Shown here one piece after another: positions 21,501 to 34,275 of a stretch of DNA of 64,000 nucleotides (positions are counted from its first letter, which is position 1; each line of letters starts with the position of its first letter). The notes under the pieces are model-generated. The model had not been told where the DNA came from. It did not search any database and worked only from the letters and a program-made list of their open reading frames with translations. The DNA comes from Prostheceraeus crozeri (lineage: Eukaryota > Platyhelminthes > Polycladida > Euryleptidae): assembly GCA_907163375.1 (NCBI GenBank), contig CAJQUW010000885.1:124001-188000 (forward strand), written 5' to 3'. A program made the position numbers and the translations under genes.

Positions 21501-24500
21501 ATGTCTGGAAAATCTGACAACTTATCGCTTGACAGCGCTGAAGACTGTCACTGTTGGATAATCGCATTTGAGGCACATTGCCGAACGAAAGAAATTGAAG
21601 ATAAGTTAGGAACATCCGGCACTTCTCCACAAACGGACAGATTTTTAGAAATATGTGGACCCAAAGCCCTATTAAAGTTGGTATCTATGATGCCCGGTCA
21701 GAACATTGAAAAATCCCTATTCCAAGATATAAAGAAGACAATCTTTGACTACGTCGAACCTAGAAAGCGTTTGCTCGTCGCTGACCGCACGAACTTCCTA
21801 CAAATATCACAAAACGGCGACGAAAGTGAAGTCGACTTTTTATCACGACTAAATGAATCAGCTCAACACTGTCATTGGGAACAGTTGAAATCAAGCAACC
21901 CAAGTGAGGAATTAGTAAAGCTAAGATTCATCGCGGGACTGAGAGACAACCACCTGAAGCTCAAAATTCTCGAAAAACTGCAGTTGAACCCAAGCAATAA
22001 AATGTCAGACATTATCGACTTCTGTCAGATGTCAGCACAAGTGGCTGATTTTGTCAACATTAATAATGTCAAAGCGACCGATGAACATGTACATGTAGAT
22101 AGCTTTTTCGCCCGCAGACAATCAGTCAGAGATTTCAGTTGCAGCAACTGCTCGTCAAAACACAAACCGAGACAATGTCCGGCCTTCGGGAGCACATGCC
22201 ACAAATGTGGAAAACTAAATCACTACGCAAAATGTTGCAGAAGTAAACCAAAAGGCGGTAATTATCAACAATTTCAAAACTCGAGATCTGAAGCTCGCGA
22301 GACTCACAACATTGATATTTTCACTGTTGACTCGAAAGATTCTGAAAAAATCATACAAACTTTAGAGGTTGGACCACATGGCATTCGGTTAGACTTCGAA
22401 GTGGACACCGGCGCTGCAATGTCTCTTATGTCTAGAACGCAATGGGAAAAGCTAGGATCTCCCAGCTTGGCTAGCACGAACCTCGTGCCCACTAATTATG
22501 ATCGCTCACAAATGCGGGTATTAGGGCAACTCAACACCACCGCTATGAGGGAAGGAGCTACTCATGATGCCAAATTTTTAGTAATCGACACAGATCGTGA
22601 TTTCGGACTGCTTGGGCGAGATTTAATAAACAAGGAACGCTCCCACGTTTGCACCTTCTCTAACGAGGAAAGTAAAATTTTGCCCACCATCAAAGGATTC
22701 TCGGCTAGCATCCAGCTGATAGATGAGAATCAGTCATTAAAATTCTTTAAAGCGCGTCCCGTCCCGATTCACTTGAAGGAGCGGCTTGATAAGGAATTAA
22801 AACAGCTCGAGATCCAAGGAATTATCACCCCAATTTCGCACTCCACCTGCGCAAGCCCGGTTGTTTGGGTGAAAAAATCGAATGGGGACTATAGAATGTG
22901 CATCGATTTCAAAGCAACAATTAATTCCAACATTCAGTCGGATGCCTATCCTCTTCCGACGGTCGAAGAAATATTCTCGAAAATTGGGAATGCATCGAAA
23001 TTTGCTAAAGTTGATTTAAAATCTGCGTATTCTCAAATTGAGCTAGATGACTATGCTGCCTCTTTATCCACGATCAACACACATAAAGGATTATTTCGTG
23101 TCAATCGCTTGCAAATGGGAATGAAAAACTCAACTGCAATCTTTCAAAAGTGCATGGAGCAACTCTTGAAAGGCATACAAGGCGTCATTGTGTACCAAGA
23201 CGATATCATGATTTGTGCAGAATCCGACCGCCAACTAAAGAAGAGATTAAGCCAAGTCTATAAACGCCTCCGAGAGCATGATGTCACAGTGAACACCGAA
23301 AAATGCGTCTCATCATCTGATTCTCTGAGATTTTTAGGATTCATCTTCAGTGCGTCTGGTATCCAGCCCGACTCGTCATTAACTTCAAAAATTGCAAATG
23401 CTGAAGTTCCTAATACGCCCAAAGATTTGACAAGCTTTTTAGGACTGGCCACCTATTACGGCAGATTTATTCAGGGATTTTCCGACATTTGTGCACCGCT
23501 TTATGAAGCTGCAAAAAAAGAAAAATTGGAATGGAATGAAGAATGCGAGCAGAAGTTTCAAGTATTGAAACGACAGCTAACATCAGCACCGGTTCTCCAG
23601 CCTTTTTCACTATCGAAAACAACTGTGATAACAGTGGATGCGTCTAGTAAAGCCATCGGAGCCGTGATGACTCAAGATGACCACCCCATATTATATGTTT
23701 CCCGCAAGCTAACGCCAACAGAATCTCGCTATAGCAACATCGAGCGCGAAGGATTAGCGATTCTATGGTCCTGCAGACGCTTGGAAAATTTTTTGTTAGG
23801 AAAAAAGTTCCTCATTCAAACAGATCATAAACCCCTTGTCCACATTTTTGGTCCAGAAGACAAGATAAAAACAGAAATTTCCCCTCGCCTCATGAAGTTT
23901 TCACTCAAAATGCTTCGCTATGACTACGCAATAAAACACATCAAAGGTACTAGTAATACTGTTGCCGACGCTCTGTCGCGAGTTGACTGCCTAGACTCCA
24001 CCAAGGTCCCGTCCATTCATTTTAGCGAACCGTGCATCCCGTTAATCGAAATACAGCAAGAGACTAAAAAGGACAGATATTTATGTGAACTCTCTCAGCG
24101 AATAATCACGGGTAGGTGGGGCAATGTCTCAAGGTGGGAACGCCCATTCAAAAGAATGGCATTCTAATTGACCGTTGACAATAACGTAATCAGACTTGGC
24201 TCACGAGTCGTCCCCCCGCAGTCTTTGTACCGCCGCATCATTGAAATTGCTCATCAGACTCATAATGGCGTTAAATCATCCTTAAGTCTGATCCAACGAG
24301 AATTTTTCTGGCCTGGAATGAATACCCAAGTGGAGGCGTTCGTGAAAGGATGCAACGAATGTCGTGCCGTTCGATTTGGTGCCCCGGATACCACTCACTC
24401 TTGGCCGAAGAGTGTGAAGCCGTGGAGTCGGTTACATATGGACTGGGCGCATCATCGTGCTGCTGGAGACATACTGGTCATCGTCGATTCGACCAGCGGC

Positions 24501-25154
24501 TGGTTAGAAGCTGAAATCTTCAAGAATCGTCAGACGCAGACGGTTATCGAGTATCTTCGAACCTTATTCGCTCGCTTCGGTGTCCCCGAGTGTTTGGTTT
24601 GTGACAACGCACCAGAATTCACAAACATGGAACTCAAAAATTGGCTGAATCGCGGTGGCTGTCAGTTGATCCACTCCCCGGAGTACAGACCTCAGTCAAA
24701 CGGTCTCGCGGAAAGAATGGTAAGAGTGATCAAGGACGGCCTGAAGTGTTACAATCCAGCAAAGAGTACTGTGACTTCGTATCTTCATCGTCTGCTCTTC
24801 GTCCATCGCAACACGGCCCAGAGGGGAGGCAAGACCCCTGCGGAAATACTTCTCGGATATACCGTCAAATGTCCCATACTATCCCACTTCGAACCAACGC
24901 AGGAACTTCTCTACAAACCACATCGAAAGGCTCCGGTGTTCCCAGTTAAATTCATCGTCCGACAAGGAAACAATACTTCGCTAGTCGCTCATGAAGACGG
25001 GAGAACTGTGACCGCCCACGATGCTCAGTTAGTACCAGCAGAGCAGAGTCGGCCTAAACGTGAGTGTAAGCCCGTACATCGCTATCCTGACGTTGATCCT
25101 TCGACAGAGAGGAGGGATGTTGCGCCATTGCTTGGCGCTGAGCCCAACCAGTAA
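21501..25154 (+). CDS. Gypsy gag-pol coding part (about one break)
   Basis: It begins MSGKSDNLSLDSAED. Gag fills roughly the first 200 residues. Two zinc knuckles (CSNCSSKHKPRQC, CHKCGKLNHYAKC) follow near residues 213-249. Retropepsin has VDTGAAMSLMS near 300. Reverse transcriptase has YQDDIMI near 570. RNase H begins at TVDASSKAIGAVM near 710. Integrase has an HHCC finger (HQTHNG...CNEC), then MDWAHH, CDNAPEF and the glutamate in NGLAERMV. The product would package, copy and integrate the element. The break count is an estimate by eye. Confidence 0.92.
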
Positions 25155-25308
25155 ATTGTGACTGTAATTACTCATTGTTGTCGATTGGCTTGTCATCGTG
25201 TTAATGTTGCATAAGTATCGGTTGTGAGCCTGACTTCCCATGCACAGGTCTTTCACTTTCACAATACACTCTCCGCTTGAATCACGTCATTTTATTGATG
25301 GCGTTACA
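25118..25308 (+). repeat. Right LTR of the Gypsy element
   Basis: 191 bp, TGTTGCG...GTTACA, followed by AAATA, which also precedes the left LTR. The last codons of the coding part overlap its start. Confidence 0.97.
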
Positions 25309-25611
25309 AAATAAATTTGTTTTCTGTCTTTTACATAATCAAGCAAAAGCTAAATAAATACATATCAGATTTGTTAGCTTAAAGGCTATTAGTATGATGT
25401 TCAATTTTAAAAGTGTGAATTTGAAAATCAGAAAAAAATCACTGTGTAAACTATTATAGTAATCATATCTATTACTTGAGCGCGACCTCTTAATTTGATG
25501 CAATAGTCCTCAAAATTCAATCACAGACTGTATTTAGCATTTGGAACAAGGGCGTTATGGGAGTGAAAGCGATTTCGGAAATTTTGTATTTTGGACCACC
25601 CTAATCTACAA

Positions 25612-25780
25612 ACGGATAAGTTGACCGAAGTAAGCCTGAGGAATCAAATATCATTCGTAAAGGGGATCAGGTATTCGTGAAACCGGCCTCAACCCGTTGC
25701 ACTGGTTCCAATGTGAGACCGTCTCGAACAATTCGACTACCAAACTATTACGGAAGAACATACGATACTTGAGTGGCTTT
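25612..25780 (+). mobile_element. Old LTR-retroelement relic, right piece (integrase tail)
   Basis: It follows directly on the right target duplication of the DNA transposon. The word KGDQVFVKPASTRCT-like resembles the C-terminal integrase region of the same retroelement type as the left piece (17190-17814). Broken and old. Confidence 0.5.
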
Positions 25781-26269
25781 CTGTAAAAGTTAACTGCAAA
25801 GTGACGTTTTAGCATGTTTAACTCATTTAACTTATCATGTTTTAAATCATCTGCAATCCTCAGTCTAAATGTGATCGGTTGCTAAATTGAAATTTAGACG
25901 AGAAGAAAGAGCCTTGAAGACATTCGAAAACTATCGCATGCTCAAAACCTTCTGTGTCATTTGTATCCTCAAATTGTACCCCGTTCACGGCATCTAAAAC
26001 AACGTGTCTTTCATTCACAGAGACGTGCGGATTCTTTTGTGTCCTTTTGTACAAAACTTCACAACGAATCCTTGGTGCGACCTTAGTCAGATTGACTTCA
26101 CATTGTGTCACTTATTGCGTGATTTTGAATCCAGGCCACTTAACTTCACTACCAATTCTCAAATGCAACTCCATTACTTTTACTTTGAATGACAACCACA
26201 TATTTTGTAACGCAACTTATGATTTCCATTATCGAAGAATAAACAGTTGTATACTATAAATAATTAATT
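25781..26269. other. No feature recognised
   Basis: AT-rich. A 101-codon frame at 25954-26259 and its antisense partner carry no recognised signature. Confidence 0.5.
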
Positions 26270-26429
26270 GATGATGTCAATGACCTGCCATTAAGACTGT
26301 CATCTAATGATTGCAATCAATTGAATGGCATAACTAAGCTACAACAATTCCAATTAATAATTTCTGCCATCATTACACTGCAATCAATTTATTGACACAA
26401 CTACACATTAAAGATCAAAAGACAACTAC

Positions 26430-26560
26430 AATAAAAGACACCAACACATTTGATTCCCCGACTGCCCTCGCCCGAACTAGGAATGGACCGAATTCCGGTG
26501 GAGATGAGCTCGCACCTTCTTTGGCGGTCGGGGAATCAAGGATGTTGGTGTCTTTTATTA
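26430..26560 (-). repeat. tRNA-derived SINE relic with inverted tail at both ends
   Basis: On the minus strand GAAGGTGCGAGCTCATCTCC and the tail GTTGGTGTCTTTTATT match the SINE at 49353-49469. The 5' tRNA-like head seen in that copy is replaced here by an inverted copy of the tail, so the whole unit can fold into a hairpin. Confidence 0.65.
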
Positions 26561-27164
26561 AATTAATAGTTGTCATTCTCTTTAGATATTCAATGTACTG
26601 CGGCAGACCTTTGTTGTCGAGCTACACAATAGCATTTAATTGATTGCTGTAATCAATTGACTGCAATTGATTGACATAATTACACAGGCACGCGGGAGCA
26701 GTTTCAAAGTTGAGGTGGCAAAAGGAAGCGCATGCCTATTTGGTAATTGTTGTCTAAACTTTCTATGAAGCGTTTTCTAAAGGACGTTAGTTGATGTCAA
26801 AGAGTAGGCCTAATGCATCCATTATCAATCTTTATTTGCACTTTTATGAATTTATTTATACAAAGCCACGGTACAATACCCTGCACAATAAACTAATTCA
26901 AAATTTTATCATCCTTAGAATAAGAGAATTATATATCCTCATAAGTTCATAATGAAATTGGAAAATTCAAGTATGTGCAAACACAAAGTTTACCTCATAC
27001 TTAAACTCGATTTAAATTCAACCTCTTCTTTGTATTCCTGAAAGTCTTAAATGTTATAGAAAAATGATATTATGTTATTATACTATTCTCAATAAAAGTT
27101 TTTTGTATAGAAATCAAGTAAATTCCTGACAAAATTTATATATGTCAACTATGCGTCAAAAGTA

Positions 27165-27242
27165 CATAGTGATTCAAAAGTCTCCATGCATAGCAAAGGA
27201 TAATTTTATTATTCTATGTATGGAGATTTTTGAGTCACCCTG
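27165..27242. mobile_element. 78-bp mariner-type hairpin element
   Basis: Flanked by TA on both sides. The inverse of the right end reads CAGGGTGACTCAAAAATCTC and the left end is its diverged mirror (CATAGTGATTCAAAAGTCTC). Almost the whole element is a palindrome. CAGGGTGACTC-type ends are common in mariner derivatives. Confidence 0.7.
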
Positions 27243-27660
27243 TAGATTGCCTCTCTCGAGTTCTCAAAATGAATTGCTTTATCATCTCTTGAATGTCAGG
27301 GGAGTAGAAAATGTTTTGATTGATATGAAGCAGAGCGATATGTGTAAGGCGCTGTTGCGTCCTCCGAATTTTGTACTTATTCAGTGTAGAAATACATTGC
27401 CGAAATATTGTTTACTCAAAAGATTATAATTCATATGAAAACACTTTTCACCATGAATGTTATGGAGGGGCAAAAAGATACTTTGCCCCATCAAAATATT
27501 TTGGGGGAGGGGCTGCGCCCCCTTGCCCACCTTGCTCCCGCGTCCATGTAATTACACACTCGTAATTGATTTAGCATAACTGCAATCATAACTAAACTAT
27601 TGCAATCAAATAAATGGCATTACTGCAAATTATCATTTATTGATTACTCCCATCAAATAT

Positions 27661-28813
27661 TGGGATTATTTCTTGATCGTTCTTGGGCACGCCTATGCTT
27701 TAGGTGTGCTGAAATGGGTGGACAGTCTCCGATGTCCCCATGAATAGGCCGCTGATTGCTACGATTCACTTAATCTTCATATAAAGCACTTCACATTTTT
27801 TATGAATTTGAGATCATGACTGCACGAATCGACAATTAAAGTTAAGTTCAGATTTTCCCAACACTAGGCGGACCAGAAGAGTTCGAATGTGGCTCTCTTA
27901 ACATTCAACAGATCGAGAAGTTCATCATTTGGTTAGAAAGCAAGTTTTATTTCGGATCATATTCCACACCAGACGTTGTGGAGATCTCCTTGTCGACCAG
28001 CTGTTCCCTCTGACAAACATGTGAACACAACAGCATTAATTAAGCGCTTACATCATACGCATCTACCGGCAGACATAAATATTTCCTTCCTCAATTTCGA
28101 GTCACTGTCTGCCCATTGATGTAGAAAATATTGCCAGATTGTTGTCAACACGAACTTAAATTGCGTCATTTCCGGATGATTGATTCCATTAGGTGAAATG
28201 GATATCAGATTTTTGTTGTGTAAATACATGATTGAATAAGCACCGGATAAGAGAAGAAATCTGATTATCTCGTGCAAATCAAAGTGATTTGTAGTGACCA
28301 CAGGCCAGTCATTAATGGAAAAAATATCTTATTATTTAAATTTTCACTCTTTGAAATGCATTTACTACTAATGTGATGGCAGCAAACGGGAAGATCATGA
28401 CTGTAAGCTGTGAATGTGGGAGGGGGAATAGAAACGTCTAATATGCTGTACCGACAGCTGCCAATAGTTATGGAAATTAAAAGCGGATATGATGAAACAA
28501 CAGGAAACCGATGGATAAAAACGGAGAAGTGGAGGTAAGCAGTAGCACTGCAATGATCCTACTACACCGATTGCAATTGAACTAATTTAGACTGTACACG
28601 ATGACACTATGAAAGTATCTTTGTTTACTCTGCTGAGATAGGCTACGATCTGAATTCAAGCTATGTCAGAATCTTGTCAAGCTATGATCTTGGGATGTGG
28701 ATTCCTCACGAAATCTATCGGTAAAGATATGGAATATCTTCAAATACGTGGCCATTCTCAGTCATTCAATGCTGTGCTGTCAATTTCGGTTTTAACCTCT
28801 TCACGCGCGCATT
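27661..28813. other. About 1.1 kb without recognised features
   Basis: No coding signature or bounded repeat was seen. Small frames are below 85 codons. Confidence 0.5.
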
Positions 28814-28817
28814 TTAA

Positions 28818-31544
28818 CCTTTATCGGACGGCTTATAGAACGCGCACTATTTGAAAATTATTTTTGTTGATTCTGGAGTGTTTTGGGGGTCCTTTTTAGA
28901 GAAAAACTACCTTTATAAAAAAAATCGATGTAGTATAGCCGGTGGTCATCTGTTCCACTTCTGGAGCATTCGTCCGATCAGGGGTAGAATTTTTCATGAT
29001 TCCTTGAAATTTTTGCATGACGACTGTAATACAATGGAATTTTGTCAAATCGATGTCAGTTTCTTTCATCTTTTCAAGATCAATTGAATTTTGAAGCTAA
29101 TAGATCCTGCACGAACGATGAGTTGTTCCTGTTTTCGGCCGAAACATATGCCGAATGACCTTCACGTGTAGGCTATAGATCAAGTACAATATAATGGTCA
29201 AAACGCGTCATTTTTATTATATTCTCGCAACTCATTTTGCAGCTTGGACAATCACTAAATAACAGGACTGCACGAAATATGACAAGTAAGGATAGCAAAT
29301 AGCACAAAGAGATATCGAGTGCATTCATAGAAATCTACTTCTATGAGTGCATCATACGAGTAGCAAGGCAGTGTTCTATAAATAGACTTCAGGTTTTTCC
29401 CAAAGAAAACAAGATTTGATATCGGGTCATAGAGATGGAATCGAGTCCTTTACACACAATCTTACAGATAGGTTTCTAAGAATAGATTCCGGGTTTTCCC
29501 ACAGCAATAGCAGTGAAGATACATTATACAGTATCTATCAAATTCTTTATGCATGACATTTGATTGAGATTTGAGACTTGTGTCATATTTTTCACCAAAA
29601 TGCGTCGCTTCATAACCCTTGATGAGGCCGTCGAACGCGTCATGAAAGAGCCTGATGAAGACGATGAAGCTGATGACGAGGCGATAATTATCATTATTCC
29701 CCCCCTGAAGACGACGGTCAAGTGACAGAAGAAGAAGAAGAAGAAACAGCCCCCGATGATCTCCCCGCTGATGTTGCTGGCACTATTGAGATTCAACATC
29801 CTAAACTGATTCCCGAATCCGATGATGTAGGCGATCGTCGATGGAGAACTTCAGCAAGGCTCGAGCTCACGGCACCTATTGCCCAATTCACACCTCTCCT
29901 TGAAGCGCATCCTCTTCTGGTTGAAAGGACTTGTGTAGAGTCGTTTTTCCTCTTTTTTGACAGTGATATGATTGACCTCATTGTGACAGAATCACACCGG
30001 TACGCTAGTGAGGTGAGGAACATTCACAACTTCGTAATGGATCGACGAGAGCTCCTTTGTTTCGTCGGCATTTTGCTATATTCAGGCTACGTCCGTCTCC
30101 CAAATGAAAAAAGCTATTGGTCGAAATCGGAAGACTATAATGCATCGATGTGTAGCAGCTACATGACCAGAGACAGGTACATGCTTATAAAACAATGTTT
30201 TTACTTTACAGACAACAATCACCTTCAGCGCTCGAAAGTCGCCAAAGTCCTGCCGTTGTACGATGTACTCAACAAAAATCTTCTTCAGTTTGGAGTTTTC
30301 GCTAAAAAACTCTCGATCGACGAATCCATGGTCCCATATCGCGGACGCCATACAGCCAAGATGTATATAAAATCAAAGCCAATCAGATTCGGGTACAAAA
30401 TCTGGGCCTTATGCGATTCCAATCGCTCTCCATTTTATCTCGACATCTATTGTGGAAAGAAGCAAACTATAGCCGCTGGTGTCTCAGGTCCTCAACAGCC
30501 TCTTGGCGAGCGAGTGGTTCGTGACTGCGTTTCTAAGTGCAATCATCCACAAAACCTTGAATTCTACTTTGACAATTTCACCAGCAAGAGTTCACTAGCA
30601 ACTAAATCCTGATGACAGCATCAGTCATCTAGATTTCCTTCGCGAGGTTTCAATTTGCTTGATGAAAAAGAATGATCGTCGCCTGAACCGTCATCAAAGT
30701 AATGCGGCTCCAGCTGTGGCCAGCGTGAGATTCGATAACACTGGACACTACATCAGCACTAGCGACAAGCAACGACGGTGTGTGCAGTGCCACAAGAATA
30801 CTAAAAAGCAGTGCAACAAGTGTGGAAAGCCGCTACTTGAGAAGTGCTTTGTTTTTCATCTTACAACATAAACACTTGAGATTTCGTTCAAAGTTTTCGT
30901 AGTCAATCGCTATTTAGTAGTGGATACTTTTATATCGTATATGATACTCGTTTATTGCCATTTTTGCTGACTTTTCATCATATACATAAAAACCTGCTGC
31001 AATACATAAGAAACGCTTTTATTACACTGGGCTTTATGATGCATCGAATGGTGATAGAAGGGGAAGCACATTTGAATTGAGTTAGCAAAATAAAAGCAAT
31101 TTCATAAGATGTCACGGAAAAAAACACCTTTTATTGGACGGAAGTTCCAGAAGTGGAACATCAGCCTTGACCAGTTAGGACTAATTCTATATTTCTTTCA
31201 ATGGTCGTTTAGGCTATAACAGAGTACTAGCACTATAACTAGTAGCATGAATTCGAAAGTTTTAATTTGTACAAAAAATAACAAGGAAAATAAAAAATTC
31301 TAAAAAATTCATGAAATGGCCCATATTTGATGGCATCCAGACTGACGGTACAAGGTCAAAAAGAAAAATCCTATTCAGTATATATTCACCAAAGGTCAAA
31401 ATGTGCCAAAAATCCACCAAGACGCGCAGCTATTTTCCGTCTGTTAAAACCCACATACTAAAAAGTAGGCAAATCAATAAATACCATACTCTCAGCAGCA
31501 ATTCAAAACTATGTTCCACTTGTGGAGCGCTCGACCGATTAAGG
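28818..31544 (+). mobile_element. piggyBac element with TTAA target duplication
   Basis: TTAA (28814-28817) precedes CCTTTATCGGACGG, and the inverse of the right end reads CCTTAATCGGTCG before TTAA (31545-31548). The 2727-bp length and encoded transposase fit piggyBac. Each end carries a second, internal copy of the terminal motif in opposite orientation (28949-28984 and 31131-31163), including GTTCCACTTCTGGA and its inverse. Confidence 0.9.
29600..30871 (+). pseudogene. piggyBac transposase, internally deleted and frameshifted
   Basis: It starts MRRFITLDEAVERVMKEPDE and then shifts frame at a run of seven Cs (29699-29705) into an acidic stretch followed by the DDE_Tnp_1_7 domain (29722-30612). 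The first catalytic Asp is in LSIDESMVPYRGRHT and the second in FYFDNFTSKSSL. Coding then jumps in another frame to LDFLREVSICL and ends with a cysteine-rich finger (CVQCHKN...CNKCGKPL...C) at 30871. The region expected to hold the third catalytic Asp is absent. About 430 residues remain of a usual ~590, so the copy is inactive. Confidence 0.92.
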
Positions 31545-31548
31545 TTAA

Positions 31549-31928
31549 TGAGTCATTGAAAAAAATCATTTCAACTGATTTTGTTGCGTTTGAGGAGATA
31601 TAAAAACATGTGTGGGTGATCTTTTGATATTGAGACCTATTTTGAAACCTTGATATGAGACCTGTTTTCAAGAATGTCGACATTATGTCGACAATGCGCG
31701 TTAAACCTGATTTGTCCACATTGATTGGTTTGTAGAATCAACAATCTCTCATCACTATTATCATCGTTAATTTGCTATTAAATCATTCTTGTCAATCAAA
31801 ATGTACATACATGTATCTAGATTTCAACTGTATGTCACAGGCATTCAGTACCACTCCAGTAAATTTGCATGCGGGTATGCAGTTTACAAGCATATGTCAA
31901 ATAAAGCGATATTTGTTACAGCAGTTTA
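31549..31928. other. No feature recognised
   Basis: Short spacer with a palindromic AATGTCGACATT near 31674. No coding seen. Confidence 0.5.
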
Positions 31929-31932
31929 CTAA

Positions 31933-32901
31933 CCCTCAGAGACCTGAGGGGGGGTTCAGTGGACACCGGAGACACATTTTTCTATTTCATTTTTTACTCT
32001 GATGATATATCAACCACTCAAGCCCATACAAAATCATCATTTCTGACAGTGAATCTGCATGTGTTATTTCATTTCAATTGAATCAGTAGAAGTATGCCAG
32101 ATAGGCCAAGGGGGTCCACGTCCCCTCAGGTCTCAGAGGGTGTAGAAATTCCATCACAAAACTTTTGTAATTAGATGAAAAATGATTTCGAACATGTCCA
32201 CGATGGTGTATGAAGAGTGAAAGTCATTTATTCATTGTTTGCATCATGCTCGTAGATGTGCAATGTGTTGGAAGATCGCCAAATGTGAATATTTTGCTTT
32301 TGCACATGATCTCGCGTGACTGGTAGGCCTATATGAACAACTCGACATAAATTGATGTCCGAAATGAAAGCTATCATTATATTCATACATGTAGTTGAGC
32401 ACCAAAAACTGATTGATGACAAACTTTTCACAGCAGTAATGATAAATTTGAGATCTCCACAGCTGTTTTTGGTTCTAGAAGTACAGCAATTTTAACTCAT
32501 TTTAGGTCTACTTCTGATAGCTTTGGATAAATTTGAAGGAATGTACAAATGGAAAGGATTAGCTGCATGAATTAAATCAATTTCATCAAAATCAACTATC
32601 TGAAGCTTTATGGTGACACAAATTATCGTAAAGCCGCCTCCTAGTAAAAACGATGCTGTACTAAATGTGGTTGACTTACAAAAACACCATATTTTCGCGC
32701 GTGTTTACTGAGAAGGCTGAAAGTCACTCAAGGGATTCGTTATACCGACCTGCTACACGCAAACATCATTGTTTTACTTAAAATCAACTTTCCTAATGTT
32801 TTGATATTGATTTAAGCAGGTAAACTAAGAATATGTTAAAGAGGTCCACTGTACCCCCCTCAGGTCTCAGAGGGTGTGAAAAAGCTCAGGTCTCTGAGGG
32901 C
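31933..32901. mobile_element. TTAA-type non-autonomous element with CCTCAGAGACCTGAG ends
   Basis: The left end reads CCCTCAGAGACCTGAGGGGG after CTAA, and the inverse of the right end reads GCCCTCAGAGACCTGAG after TTAA. Internal copies at 32108-32143 and 32845-32875 repeat GTCCAC...CCCCTCAGGTCTCAGAGG. The flanks fit a TTAA target with one change, hence piggyBac-like by inference. No coding in 969 bp. Confidence 0.7.
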
Positions 32902-32905
32902 TTAA

Positions 32906-34273
32906 CTATGGAATCCCCAATAACTTAATCCGCCTTAGTAATCCAAATTTACACATTTAGCTTATTTTTGCATGTCATAAGTCAACAGTACCATTCCAAT
33001 AAATGTGGATGCTTGTACATGTACAGAACAAGAGCATGTAAAAGAAAACAACAGTGTCATACAAAACATATCTATGCAATCACAGGCGACTAGATTAGCC
33101 GTAAAAGTTGCAGAAACTGCATATAGAAGTCTATGGAATAGTTTCCCTTCAGTTTAGACAAAAGAAGTTACATTTTATGCATTTCAATTTTCCTTTCGTG
33201 TCACAATGCCTCTCTTACTGGTGAAATGGCCTCATATCGACAGATACTGCAAAATCGTGTGAGCCAATATGCAAACATCTATATTGCAGTACGATAAATA
33301 TTTTATGCCAAATAAAGCTATATATATCTACTAGCCTTAATAGTGGAAGATGTACCTACATTACCGGATTCTTCGTCAGAAACGAATGACATTATCAATC
33401 GGTAGGCCTACCGTACCGGCTAAAGGTCACCATAATCCCCTAATCATCTAATTCTCTGAACCGTTCATAACTGCCTCAACTAAATCATCGATTATTTCGG
33501 AATCGCATTCTCTATCGTGCAAACGGTCTGGACGATTGGGCCGAAGTTTCTGCTTCCTTTTCTGAGGAATTCAGTATTCGTTTCATGATGAAAGAAATAC
33601 TAAAATTCAGGTAGATGTTTTACATCATGTGCGTCTAGATATCAATTGCAGTTTCGTCAGCTTCTCTGTTATATGAGCTAAAGAATATTTGTGTTGCCAA
33701 ATACGTACTTTAACATCTTCTGAATTTACTATGGAAATTTATTGCGATATCTGGTGTCAGTCATGCAATATTAGGCCTTATGTCTTTTATAGGCCTACTT
33801 CTCAAACTAGGATGAACAGTAGTCATTGGAACGCAACTTGAATTGCATTTACCTACCATTTCGTTGAAGGATGTGTTCGTATACTGCCTTACTTTGAGTT
33901 CAAATGACTATTGGTGCGTCTTGATGTAAACAATGTTCATTAATTTCTCAGCAGATATCTGCAATTATGTTGCATAACGCGCGCGGTCGACATGTCGACA
34001 CATATATTCAAAAAAATGATCAACTGAGTGAATTGATGGATATTATTCTATGCTGAACATCTTGTCTTAAGCATCCTATTTACCATACAATCATGCACGA
34101 ATGCAAATAGGGCACTTATTTTGTAATAAATCGTCAAACTTATCTTCGTTTTCATCATATGGAAACATCTTTGAAGCCCATTTTTGAAGCTCAACAAGAC
34201 AGTGTCAATCGCAAACAGTGATCGAACAGGCGATTGTTGTCATTTGTCATTGATCTGAAATGTCATTTTCTAT
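32906..34273. other. No gene recognised
   Basis: AT-rich. It holds two TAGGCCTA palindromes (33405, 33791) and a CGCGCGCGGTCGACATGTCGAC block at about 33979-34000. Confidence 0.5.
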
Positions 34274-34275
34274 CG

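Larger units (their letters stand above)
21148..25308 (+). mobile_element. Gypsy (Ty3-like, mag/SURL-type) LTR retrotransposon, nearly whole
   Basis: The 4161-bp element has 191-bp LTRs at both ends that differ at one position by eye, and a 5-bp target duplication AAATA. A primer site TGGTGTCAGGA (21340-21350) complements the 3' end expected of a tRNA-Leu. A polypurine tract (AGAGAGGAGGGA) lies just before the right LTR. It looks nearly whole, with about one break in the coding part, and very young. It sits inside the larger DNA transposon, downstream of the transposase. The mag/SURL lineage is my reading of the pol domains. Confidence 0.95.
17815..25603 (+). mobile_element. Large DNA transposon (8-bp target duplication), carrying a nested Gypsy element
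   Basis: The left end reads TAGGGTGGTCCA and the inverse of the right end reads TAGGGTGGTCCA. ATCTACAA occurs directly before (17807-17814) and directly after (25604-25611), a perfect 8-bp target duplication. Without the 4.2-kb Gypsy insert and its duplication the element is about 3.6 kb, with one transposase gene. An 8-bp duplication fits hAT or P-like superfamilies, but I do not recognise a hAT dimerisation domain, so the superfamily stays open. Confidence 0.88.
26270..27660. repeat. Region framed by TTGCAATCAATT-type motifs
   Basis: The word TGCAATCAATTGA and close variants occur in both orientations near 26310, 26380, 26635, 26655, 26670, 27580, 27610 and 27640. ATGGCATAAC- and ATGGCATTAC-like words lie at both flanks. 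This looks like the subterminal-repeat pattern of the elements at 46.4 and 53.3 kb, but exact ends were not found. It contains a SINE and a hairpin element. An invertible word CTCCCGCG and GGGGGAGGGG near 27500 is unexplained. Confidence 0.4.
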
